Assembly (NCBI GenBank): GCA_000310025.1
Contig: FN649741.1
Coordinates: 2,218,628 to 2,257,182, forward strand
Direction of reading: 5' to 3'
Length of the DNA: 38,555 nucleotides
From: Ectocarpus siliculosus
Lineage: Eukaryota; Sar; Phaeophyceae; Ectocarpales; Ectocarpaceae
The translations under genes and the position numbers were made by a program. Below are positions 21,501-32,225 of this stretch, piece after piece. Position 1 is the stretch's first letter; every line of letters starts with the position of its first letter. The notes under the pieces were generated by a model. The model did no database searches, was not told where the DNA came from, and saw only the letters and a program-made list of their open reading frames with translations.

Positions 21501-24443
21501 TTTTATTGGGAAAAATTGCACTTGTTGTTGACCCATCACCGAACCAATATTCAGGCCAGCGGGTGTAAACGCCATGTTTACTGGGACTGCAGCAGTGTGG
21601 AGTGGTGCTCATGTCAAGCAACTCTGCGCATGCTTTTGGCTGATTCCCATGAATCAAACCCCCCCCCATAGGAATCGCAATCGCGGGGAACCCGGGGGCG
21701 TTCTCCCCTGGTTTTTTCGGGTTGGGGGGGCAAGGGTCAAATGAAAAGGGCAAGAAACAAAAGAGTACCCCCCCCCCCCCCCCCAAGCGAAGTACCTCGA
21801 ACGAAGCCCCTTGTCCACTTGGCCGCAACCCGCATTACGACGAAGACTATTGTTGTCACTGACACCAGTTAGAAGTGGGGCGCCCTCGGTTGGCTGCCCT
21901 GATTCCGAAAGAACCCTAAGCCTCAGACTCGAACGGTCGCACGCCCTACTAGCAGCTACAAGCACACGTCTAACGGTACCTTCTCGACAAAAGGTCTTCC
22001 CTCCCCGCCTTCCATGCCCTTCCACTCTCGACGACGCTCCCCCGTGCGAAGAACGGACCTCCGACCCAGATATGTAAACTCGGGCCGAGCCTCAATTTTT
22101 TTTTACGTCGTCAACCTCGAGCGGTTTTTTTTTTCTAGAACTACTGTAATTGTAGGATTCACCGCCGAGTTGTGGTTCTGAACCCAATATTCTCGCGTTT
22201 CGTAAAGGTTCATTCGAGCCTCTGTTTTTCTTGACGGAATATCTTCTTCATTGCGAGCCCGTTCGCTTTTTGTGTGCATTGCTGCAAGGCTTAACGGCAT
22301 CCATGCGCGCGAGGAGCACGAAGCCAAGCTGGCAAGCGACGAGGCCGCAGGGATCGGTTCGCGCGGCATCATGTTGGGCGGTTTCGACGTTACCGTCGAC
22401 GGGGTCGCCATTTCGGGGCCCCTGGAAACCCCGGGCGAGATCCGCGCAGCCACGGAGCACGACTGGCGGTCGGCAGATATCGGCGGTGAGAGGTTGAGAA
22501 ACCCGCGGCCTACAAGCGTTGGGTGTTTGGTGTACGGGGGAAGGTACCCCATCGTGTTGATCGTCCTTAGCAGACCGGTTACCCTTAACTTGTCCGTGTT
22601 TTCCTGACGGGCCGGTCAATATCAATATAGCTAATTTATATTCCAGATGCTATCGGTGTTGATATCAATAGCTACTTTAATATCGGCAAAATCATCGACG
22701 ACCATGCCAATATCAGCACCGATGCCAATGTCGACATCAAAGTGGACGTCGACATGGGTATCAACGTAGTATCAGCACAAATTCCAATATCGACGTCGGT
22801 CTCAACATCAACACCAAAAAAAAAGACACATATGTCTCCAATATGTGCTGCGGTGGTGTCGACATGGATCAACGATGCTTCCAGGTCTTGTGAACGACCC
22901 GAAGGAAGCTTTGGCTGCCATGAGGCTCCTGCAGAGTCACCTGCCGGCTCTCAACCAAGTGCACGCGTCACTCAGGTGATCACAGACCAGAGAGACACCT
23001 CTACCAGATACCATGGAATGCCAGAGACTATGGTAGGATAGCGAAGCGCTCTCGAACCATCTATTGTTGGGCGTTACCACACACAATGGACTTCAGTGTG
23101 GGACAGCAAGGACGCAATGGTGCCACCATTGACCATGGTCTACGAAGGTAGGACGACAGACGCTCTCGAATCACCTAGAATGCCGCCATCGAACCGTGGA
23201 CGTCGATGTAGGACAGCAAACACTCTCAAACAATCTAAGTGGGACGTCACCGTAGGCCGTGGACAACACGTCCGCCGTAACCACACCAGCTCGATGGTTC
23301 TGGGCTGTAATTGTTCGGAAACGTTTCTGATCGGTAGTAACAAATCACCAAATTTACCGAGGGCGTCCGGGTGCTCGTGAGTAGCCTTGGAGGCTGCGCT
23401 ACCGCTTATCGATGTGCCGCCAGGCGAACCGCTGAGAATACCCGTCAGAGAGTGCTGCGCTTACGGTTTTCCCAACGACGTTCCGTCTGGCCTGCTGCGT
23501 GGTTTCCATGTAGCGGAGGGAGGATGCCCGGGGGATCGTCTCCAGCGATGTCGTTGCAAGACTTCGCACACGGCTTGCACCGGTACGGCATCATGCCGTA
23601 CGTCCGCGATGCACAGGCGGGGGAGGCAAAGGGTGACGAGAGCAGGGATCCCCCGGACCCCGTGAGGGCAGTATTCCGCGACGCCAAGAGGGGACATTGG
23701 CCCGGGGACGTCACGGTGAGAATGAACCGTTGCGCTCTCTTGCGGCGTGGGCTGTTTCTCACCGCATGGTTTCATGCGGGATCGTACCAAAATGCTACCA
23801 TATGAGTTCATTGTTAACCCTAGGCCCTAATGTGTGGATAGAGGTGGATTCGTTGCGAAAAAAAAAAAAAAGGCTGACTACAAAACTCCGCACCTTGAAA
23901 ATATGTTCGGCTTCCTCCCGAACCCCGGCTCCCACCTTGATTGCGGGATAGACAGGCGTGAGTATCGGAACCTACCGCAGGAATCGCCAATTCAACAGCC
24001 CAGCCCCGGTTACCCGCACACTGACCGATACCATCAACTTGGGTGGCGCATGTCCCCCCCCCATGCCACCACGTCTGCTAGCTTCAATCTCGTATGCATG
24101 CATTTGACTGGCTTGACAACTGTTGCAGTGCTAGTTCGTGTGTTGCAGGTTGTACTCCACCCGCTAGGGTAAGGAAGGGGAAGGGAAAGAAAGACAAGGT
24201 GGGCCTCACACGGCTCACACGCTCGGATTCGCGAACACGTTCTGTCGTCGAATCTCCCGACCGACACGACACCATCATATATTGGGAGAACACACCGACA
24301 AGTGTTTTCGCTATTTTTGTCATTAACAGCAAACCATGGTAGCGGTCTTGGCACTTTTTCGCGTGCATGTTTGCGCGAAACCGATGCTTAGAACGGGGTT
24401 GCGTGGCATGTTTTATAGCGTTGAATAACTGCCGGCCCACTCG

Positions 24444-24476
<33 letters not shown>

Positions 24477-27400
24477 GGAGAGAGAGACGGAGGGAGAGAC
24501 GGAGGGACAGGGGGAGCGAGTGTCATATCGAGAGAAACACAGACATGGAGAGATGGAGAGATGGAGAGATAAAAGAAACAGACAGAGACAGACAGAGACA
24601 GACAGAGACAGGCAGACAGACAGACCGACAACTGAAACGGCGACGCCGTAGACAGTAGATTAACTTTCAAATCCACTTGACCCCACGTCCGGGTCGGCCG
24701 CTACAACTCCAGGTACTTTCTAGGGCGCAGTTCCTGGCTGCTTTGGTGCTGATCGCACGCGGAAAAGGTGGGTGATCTCGCGTCCGCCGCATGTGGCCGT
24801 TGCATACTTGGCTGCTGGCTGAGGACCGGATTTCACATATGAATAGAGCCACAGCAGGAGACATGTTCTCGTTTTCGGTCGCATGTGACTTCTGTAAAAA
24901 AAAAACGGAAACCTAGACTGGCCGAACGAGTCCAGGAAACTCATCGCTGCTGCCCGTGCACGAACAGGCACTACTATTGTTGGCACTAATTATTGTTGAT
25001 CGTTTAGGTCTTGAGAAAGGATGAAGGAATCATGAAAGCGTGCAAAAAAAATGAATGTATGTGTCGTTTGTCATATGCTTCTTGATTCAGTTCTCGTGCT
25101 ATTTTCCTTTCCGCCGACGTGTGCAGGGGGCGGGACGGTGGAGTCCATGAGGGAGATCGTGGAAGAGGTCCTGCTTCCTACGCACACATTGACCATGAGC
25201 GATGAGGTCGGCGTGGAAATCACTAGGCCGGTAAGGTCGGCAACGTTACTGACGGTGTGTGTTCGTTCAATAGTGATGGACGGTACTTTCATCCGGAGAA
25301 CACGGTACGTTCCGTGCAATGTGAAGGCATGGATCTGGGTCGTTTCAAAACCCTATGGTACGGCTCGCCTCAGAACTACGTTTGTTGTGGTATCGGCATG
25401 GATAGCACATGAATATGTGCTACTCGGTGCTGATCTGCGACAGATACCGTTACAGAACTTTACCAACAACCGGTCACCTCTTGCACACGGTGCTGTTACG
25501 TAGCGGACGACAGATTTCGAAAACGTTCTTAAGGTGCGAGAGAAGGGCATATCACCAATCGCAACCGCGTGTGTGCAGGGTCCGCTACATGCCCGCTCAT
25601 ATCAAGATTCGTACCCCCTACTGCTGTATTTCGACCAGGAGGTGCAGCGATATATTTCCGACAACCGACGCCTGCTGCACTCGGTGTACTTGCTCTACGC
25701 CGAGGCTTCCGAGGGCGGAGCTCTCATCACCTTAGGCCACTTTAGGTACAGTACCTCGCTTTCGGTCTTCTTGCGTCCGTAGGGGGTGCATCCCAGTTTG
25801 CGGCGCCCTTACCCCAGTGCCCACGAGCAGAAACACCAACAGCACAGTTTTCTGAATCGGGCGACACGAATGAACCTCACAGCTGCGAGTCGATGACGAT
25901 AGCTGGACAATATGACCGTTCATGTGTTGGATACCCTGTCGCGCACGATGTGGGTTGTCTAACCTCGACGGAACTTTTGGTCGCAAGGAACAATGATCCT
26001 CCCCGTTCTCCGAAAAACAGCTCCACCAAGAGCTCGAGCACGGATTGCAACATAGCAAAAAAAAAACTGGCTTGAAAACTGATCCAGCACCAGGGGCTGC
26101 GTCGCGCCTCTCAGACCAGAAAAGGCCCCACGGCGTACGAAAAAACCGGCCTGATCAATAATCCTACAATCATAAGCACCATGAGAACTAAATAATTTCT
26201 TCAACCCGCTGGACATGCTGAAACCGTCGCAGAGAGCTAATGGATGACTGCGGTGTGATGTCCGCCATGACAGCTACCACCAGCGGCAGGGCCAAGTTCG
26301 ACTTCCAGGCGGAGACTTGCTTTCTCGAGGTCAGACAGAACGGCACGACAAAGCGTTTTACGCGCAATGGGCAACCAATAGGCGCTGTTTTTTTTTCTTG
26401 TTTCCGCTCGAGTCTCTCCAACGGCGGCAAGGAAATTTCTCGTGTAATGTAGCGCCGACGGGTCCCGAGAGAAAATAGCACGTGCACGCACTAGCCCACA
26501 CACCACCTGATTGCTGGTATCGTTCGGGAGTCTCAGCGAATACGGGGAGTCCTCTGACGGGCAGGGCCCTAAAATAACCGCCAAGACTGAGGCCGTCAAC
26601 ATTCGATCGCTTTAGTAGTACGGATTCCTCGTTTTTCTTGGGGAACACAAGTGCCTAACGTCTTGAGACCCTGTCTTTCTCCAAAACGGTGTACGCCCGG
26701 ATTTCTTGGTAAGCATGGTTCCTACCCACGTAGTGTAGTTCATGAAATAGGAACGATTGTCTTGTACTCTGTGGGCGAGGGATGTGATCGGCATAGGGCC
26801 AGGATTTGCATTCTAGCATCATCACGGGCATCTCATATGTGGTGCCCTCTCATCTCTTTGACTTCAAGTGCAAATTAAATTTTCTTTCCCGAAGCCATGG
26901 AGTATAGGCCGTTGCCGAGGTACCTCTGCTCCATCAGCACCAGCTATCTCTTGCCTACCAGTGGGTATTCCATCCGCGCAGTGTCTGTTGCTTTGTGCCT
27001 CCTCTTTGCCGTTCCTTCTTTGCGGCGCCGGTTTGATACGTCCAGAACCCTACTGGAAGACGAAATCAACACACGTTCAAGTTGAAAAACAACACACTCT
27101 TTGCTGCAAAGAAACTTGTTCCTTCTTACACAGTTCTTCACGCTGGTGTCCCCATATGATAATACGCTCACCCGGGTTCGAAACGAAGGAGCCAAGTACC
27201 AGTGGAGTTGTATATGCTTACGCCGACCCTTCGCCGGCTGGTACCGTGCCTGCATGCAATCACAACCCTCTCCCCGCGGCCCCCCGATAGGTGCAAGGCA
27301 AGCCCCCTCTCCCGTCCTTGGTCTTCACCGAGTGCATCGAGGCGGCATGCAGGTTTGACGCCCAAGACTGGTAGTCGGCATGGATCTATAATATGTATAT

Positions 27401-28674
27401 TCGTGCAGCGCGTGTAGTGCCGTGAATGCTGACCGGCGATCGTTTGGTGCAGTGACTGGTCGCTGTGTGAGCACCAAATCCTAAGCTTCGTCGTTGCCAC
27501 GATGCGAGTAGCGTCACTCCTGCTGCCGATTTCATCGCGGAATGTAAACACCCTGTTGTTTTGGAGATGATGCAGATATTAGAACAGCAACATCTCATGG
27601 AAATCAAGGCTACGTGTGATGGTTGATGATGATGTTGGCTCGATATGTTGTGGCAAATGTGGCTTGTGTCAGCTTTGCTTGTGTGTGTGTGTGCGAACAC
27701 AGCGGCAGGCAGCAGCAACGCTGCTGACAAAACAGGCTCTACTCTCGTCGTGCAGAGGTGGAGAAACTGGTGGTTAAACCAGTGTATGTGACGACCTTTG
27801 ATGTTTTAACTTCTTTTATTTTTCATCGTGAGCCTTGCTCAGACTACAGCGTAGTTGTTGAGATTGTTTGGAGACGGGGAAAGTTGGGAGTGAACTCGGT
27901 GGGTGAGCTCGTGTCCTCTCTGCCTATCTCAAAATAATCCGTCGATACCTACCGACGCACACGCCCAACGAACTCAACGACCTGTCCGGCAACGTTCCGG
28001 GACCCGAGTACCGTTCTTACCTAACTCAAATACCATTCTTAGTAACCGCAACCATAACGGTCCTGGAGTAGTTCCATGAACTATTCTACGTAATGGAGAA
28101 AAGCCTGTTCCTGGGAATGTTCCGGAGGACCGGTTCAGGAACTCAATAATTTCTCAGGATATTCCTCGGGTGATTGTTCACTTGAGCGGAACAAACTTTC
28201 CGCATACGCAATACGAACAATACACAACATAGTACAAAACCATTAATCTTTGCATACAGCAACTGAAAGCAGTAACTGGGATCCAACAGCATATTGCGCT
28301 ATATTTCAACAACATCGGCCGCTTGCTTGGAGAAAAACAGAAGGTCCTCACGTCGTTGTTCTAGTCCTAGGTTGAGGGTACAAATGCAGTTTTGGTACAT
28401 TACACTGGAAGCAATACACCGATTAGCAATAGTCTGGCAGTGCCTCTTACACCTTCTCAACTTTGCCTCGAACTTTTGTAACAGGCTGGCGATCATGACT
28501 GCCGAGGACAGCTCGTCCATACAATCACAGCCAGGAACAGCGGCAGACAGTAGTAGCCACGGCCGTGTGCAGCAGCAGCCGCAGCAGCGGAAGGAGCTAG
28601 AAGCCATCTACCTGGTCCTGGACTGCATCATTGACCTGGGCCTCGGCGACAGGGGGTTGGATGCCCGCGACTAA
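18442..28674 (+). CDS. Unknown protein: ubiquitin-like N-terminus, EF-hand-like repeats
   Basis: Twelve exons: 18442-18551, 20464-20572, 20859-20959, 22289-22485, 23385-23501, 23546-23715, 24731-24767, 25127-25230, 25579-25745, 26233-26329, 27291-27370, 28485-28674; about 492 residues. Phases agree at every junction. Residues 1-61 look like a ubiquitin-type beta-grasp: MKVSVEVGGQSMEIPCG, a helix (VGSMVETLIKALSR), then DVLEDGAEVEV. Residues 213-430 repeat an EF-hand-like pattern of paired helices: MSLQDFAHGLHRYGI, TFLAALVLIARG, LITLGHFRELMDDCGV, LPSLVFTECIEAACRF. No canonical DxDxDG loop is seen, so calcium binding is doubtful. No signal peptide or membrane segment is visible. The C-terminus has a Gln/Ser-rich linker and an acidic tail ending GLDARD. 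I cannot name a family. The weak points are the exon 1 donor, the exon 5/6 boundary and exon content across the N gap. Confidence 0.7.
18885..19125. repeat. Degenerate CAAGTGTCTTGG minisatellite
   Basis: Copies of ccaagtgtcttggttttagt start near 18889, 18918, 19040, 19069 and 19098, with a spacing of about 29 bp between neighbours, in intron 1 of the EF-hand-like gene. The core caagtgtcttg is nearly palindromic. Confidence 0.75.
19634..19734. repeat. Perfect 24-bp inverted repeat (hairpin)
   Basis: agtacgtcgttgtcgttgtt plus four bases at 19634-19657 is the exact reverse complement of 19711-19734. The loop holds two further partly complementary ctacatgt blocks. It is made of GTT/GTC triplets, so it may have arisen from microsatellite expansion in inverted orientation. 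Confidence 0.85.
20464..20572 (+). CDS. EF-hand-like gene, exon 2
   Basis: Encodes LDDPYSTIGDVLEDGAEVEV and about 16 more residues; ends ACCGGT|gtagac in phase 0. Joined to exon 3 (20859-20959) it reads ECGTGVVLMDAVEVDD. Acceptor tags occur at both 20452 and 20463; see exon 1 for the consequence. Confidence 0.65.
21306..21790. repeat. Inverted GC-rich repeats flanking the assembly gap
   Basis: The left arm (21316-21380) has a poly-C run, then gccaaacccgggccggggag. The right arm (21655-21790), reverse-complemented, gives poly-C, a cccgaaaaaaccaggggaga stretch and cgcccccggg. The arms align over about 60 bp on opposite strands, with 100 Ns between. The gap may be a hairpin-related sequencing dropout inside a foldback element. 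Confidence 0.65.
21381..21480. other. Assembly gap of 100 N
   Basis: Exactly 100 Ns, a conventional placeholder for unknown length, inside intron 3 of the EF-hand-like gene. The flanking exons (20859-20959 and 22289-22485) agree in phase 2, so no exon needs to be hidden here, but a hidden phase-symmetric exon cannot be excluded. Confidence 0.95.
22620..22870. repeat. Degenerate GATATC/GACATC-type array
   Basis: About 240 bp built from short variants of caatatcgacatc, gatgccaatgtcgacatc and similar, without a fixed period. It is in intron 4 of the EF-hand-like gene, shortly after the exon 4 donor. Confidence 0.6.
23385..23715 (+). CDS. EF-hand-like gene, exons 5 and 6 with a very short gap
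   Basis: The first part (23385-23501) codes for ALPLIDVPPGEPLRIPVREC and on to VPSGLLR. The second (from 23546) codes for MSLQDFAHGLHRYGIMPYV and on to DVT|gtgaga. The two are in different frames. A 44-nt intron with gt at 23502 and cag at 23543-23545 restores the phase (47 nt if the donor is at 23499). Either this is a mini-intron, or a single-base indel in the assembly or gene shifts the frame. Confidence 0.55.
24440..24635. repeat. GA-rich microsatellite
   Basis: Runs of gaga, gagacgga, gatggaga and gacagagaca, in intron 6 of the EF-hand-like gene. Confidence 0.95.
24731..24767 (+). CDS. EF-hand-like gene, 37-bp micro-exon
   Basis: ctagggcgcag|TTCCTGG...AAAAG|gtgggt encodes FLAALVLIARGK and enters in phase 0 and leaves in phase 1, exactly bridging exon 6 (ends phase 0) and exon 8 at 25127 (starts phase 1). 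The joined helix reads DVTFLAALVLIARG, which fits the F-x-x-x-L pattern of the other repeats. Confidence 0.7.
28485..28674 (+). CDS. EF-hand-like gene, last exon
   Basis: After acceptor cttttgtaacag the frame runs 63 codons to TAA at 28672-28674. It begins LAIMTAEDSSSIQSQPG, has a Gln/Ser-rich linker, and then a hydrophobic/acidic helix ELEAIYLVLDCIIDLGLGD. Phase 2 matches exon 11 (27291-27370), which ends FDAQDW. Confidence 0.75.
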
Positions 28675-29701
28675 CCGACCCACCGACGAACACAGCATAC
28701 CGCAGCATTGCCGTATGTATAGTGGTCGCTGTTTAGGGCCGCGTGGTAGTGCCAAGGGATTTGACCGGCATTTATACCGAGCACCCGGCACTGCTCATAT
28801 GAGATAGCTAGAATATGCCATCTCTCTTGTGGCACGCGATTTCACCGGCCTTGTACACAGCGACCGGCCTATAGATGTGGGGTGTACAGTAGGGACCTCT
28901 CAGAGCGCTAGCAGACGGTTGGGTCGCCCGCCCTTCTGACGCCACGCGGCGGAAATCTGGGACCAACAACGATGTCGACCTGGCCAAGCATCTGCACACC
29001 CGGGGCATCCTGAAGGGAGGGAGGATTTTATTCTGCCAACTCCTGCAATAAACGGAGGCACACACGAAACGTGTCCGCGGCCTCTTGTGGCATATACATG
29101 TATGTAGTCTAGTGTCGTCGTGAGCCACCGTTCTCCATGCTCTTGCAGGCGTTTGTCTGGGAAATTGCGTGGGCAAGGATGGAGATACTCTCCGCCCTGC
29201 TGCAGAAACTTGATGACAGAAGAATTCGATCACAGTAGGTGTTGTGAATTGTTGAGTTCTTTTGGGTCCAACCAAAGATCTAGTATCCAATTGCAGTGCA
29301 TTGTATGCTTGTAGGCTGTGCTGTGGGATCAAGTAGGTAACCTCGAAAAACGTTCCGGGGCACAGGAGTCCTTCCACTGTCGTCGTCAGCATGTACACGT
29401 GGGTGAACGTCCTCCACACATCCACCAACAACCGAGCCCCGCCAACATTCCTTCAGCCAGACGCACCGCTCTGTGGCCGGTGCGCCGGTGATGCTCTCTT
29501 CGCTGAAGGTTCCATTCCTGAATCTGTTCATTCCTCGTGCCCTGGCCCTGGTTCCACCGCAGGTGCTTCTGAACCATATTTTCAGTTCTGGAACTCCCGG
29601 GGATGTTAATGTTTTGTCCCCGGATGGCGCTCGCTCGTTTCCCGTAGGATAGCTTGTTAGGGCTGACAGAGCTACCCGCCACGTATAGGCCATCCTGCAG
29701 C
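28675..29701. other. Spacer between EF-hand-like gene and peroxidase-like gene
   Basis: About 1 kb that should hold the 3' UTR of the upstream gene and the promoter of the next. An AATAAA hexamer lies at about 29048, some 370 bp after the upstream stop. I see no coding exon or TATA box I can defend. Confidence 0.5.
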
Positions 29702-29832
29702 ATGCCGAGACACGGAGTCGCCGGGGTGTTCCTGGCTCTTGCGCTGGATAGAGGAACGGAGGCGTTCACTGCCTCCCCTAACTTCGGGCGCAATGCCGTC
29801 GTCAACACTCGGTCTCACGCCGATCGAAGAAG
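29702..29832 (+). CDS. Peroxidase-like gene, exon 1: ER signal and transit start
   Basis: Encodes MPRHGVAGVFLALALD, then RGTEAFTASPNFGR and on to HADRR. A short hydrophobic core followed by EA-F fits the signal peptide with Phe at the start of the transit peptide typical of complex plastids. The donor AGAAG|gtgaag is in phase 2 and matches the acceptor at 31281, completing a Ser codon. Confidence 0.75.
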
Positions 29833-31151
29833 GTGAAGCACCGCCCGACTTCCGTGCAAGGATCATCAGCGCTACTGCTGTATAGACTGCTGTATGTCCG
29901 CAACAACAGCAATGCATTTGTGCGTGTTGCCCATGCACGCCTTCCGATAGCTTCCAACAAGGGTCCTGTTGCAAAGATGTTTTTGCGCTCGGCAAGTTTG
30001 TCTGCTGGGAAGATTAGCTCAAGACTGCCTGTTCCTCCCCACGTCATGCCCGCAGTCGAGTCAGCGCGCATTGGAGCTGCTACGTCTTCTGCAGCAGTAG
30101 ACCTCACTTCTCTCCCCATCTTATCCCCAAAAGACGACAAGCCCAACCTTTACGACGGCAGCGTAATCCCTCACCTTTTTATTTGGGGGCTTTATGTGCG
30201 TTTGCAATGCGCTGTTGCGAGACATCCTTTTGTTGCACACAAGCATGTGTGCACAATCCGTCAACTCATGTCGTAGTACATACCGTATATGACACAAGAT
30301 AACACACCCCCTGGCCCGATTTTCAAAGATCGATTACTCGATGACGAAGAGGATACATAAACGAAATTATACATTTTCGAAAAGCTCCCAACGCGACGGT
30401 TCCAACGCCGCCGTTTTCGGCGCTGTGAGTCTTCCTGCTGTTGAGAAATCGATCTTTGAAAATCGGTCAAGGGGATGTGTTATCTTGTGTCATATACGGT
30501 ACACATCCAGCAGTACTGCGCATGATTACCTTATGCAGGTGACGTGACAGGTATCACACCGCCGGGACCACTTTTGAAAGCTAGAGTTTTTTCGGAGCAG
30601 AGAGAGTGACGATGCCGAAAATGGCGGCGTTGCAACCGCCTCGTCTCTTCGAGAGCTTTCCGAAAATGTATGGTTTTGTTCACATATTTTAACCCTCTTG
30701 GTCTTCCAGTATTGGGGAGTCCATATCGATCCAAGGGGTGCGGTTACTTGCCAAACGTACATACGGCAGTTTCGTTCAAGCTCGGCATCAACACTACCTG
30801 CTTCCACTGCTACTGTTCTGTGCATGCCATCGTGAGGTACGCAACCCAATGGCACGTCTCACCTACAGCGACGCCTCATCCATGCTGGTATGTTGGTAAT
30901 GATTTTATTACTTGTGGGCCGGTGTGTGGGCTTGCGCGTGGTAACGAACTCGCTTTGCTGCTTGGGCTTCTACCGTACGGGAGATGAAGAGGAGGGTACA
31001 TACCGCAGATCGGCCGGGACGGCTTTGAAGTGTGGAGGAGAACACAACAACAACAAAAACAACAACAGTGGCAGCAGCAGCCAACACCATCAACAACAAG
31101 ATCAACAACACCACCACCAATAGCAACAACGCAAACGGCAACAAACAACAA

Positions 31152-31194
<43 letters not shown>

Positions 31195-32153
31195 AATAAC
31201 GACAACACTAACGACAAATAAGACCAACACCACTACCACCACCAACAACAACAACAATAACATTTGTCCCCCTCTTGCAGCGTTTCGATGATGGCGGCCG
31301 CGGAAGAGGGCTCTACCGGGGGCGGGTCAAACCTGTGTCGGGGGGAGTTCATCTCGTCCGTGGCGGCATCCTTCGGTCTCGGTCTCGCCTTGGCGGTTTC
31401 ACCCGAGGCCGCCCAAGCGAGCGTTAACTTCGAGACGGAAAGGTACGGAGACAAAGAGCTCAAGATCGCCACCGTCAACAAGCTCAGGCAACAGATACGC
31501 AACTCAGTGAGTGTCGCCGGAGTGTCGCCGACCGCTGCCGTGTGTGAGTGAGTGTGTGTGGTTTGTTCTTAGCATCGACCGCGCAAACCGGCTGACCAAT
31601 GAAAATGTGCCAGTCTCAGTGCGGCTGAAAACGCAAACTGCTTCTAAAGGCTACCATGATCTGGGACCCCGCGAGGGGGGGGGGAGTGTAGGATGCTATT
31701 ATGCTACTCTCTAGATTAAAAAGTAATTTGTTGTGTCTGTGTCCTTTTCGCCTTGCGATATTTGTTTGTGTTTCTTTTTTTTATTCCATGATTTCATGTA
31801 CCCTTTGTGTTTGTCTCTCCGCAGTTGCTGGAGGACCCGAAGTTAGCGCCGGAAATGCTCAAGCTGGCCATCGCGGACGCCCTTGGGTTCGACGCGTCGA
31901 CCCAGACGGGCGGACCCGATGGCTCGGTGGTGCTGGAGCTGGACAGGTGAGACCGGACGGGACGTTTCCCGGCAACAAGTGCGACGGTGGCGGCAAGAGC
32001 ACGGCTTTAGCCCGGCAGGTGTATACTGTAGCAGCATCTTTTTGACGCCAAACCTTTGAGGAAGAGAATGAAACGGCTGGGTTTTTGTTTTCGCTGGTCC
32101 CCCTTTTTTTGTCTTTTGTTCTCGTCTCTCTTTCTCTTATCTCTGTTTGTGTT

Positions 32154-32225
<72 letters not shown>

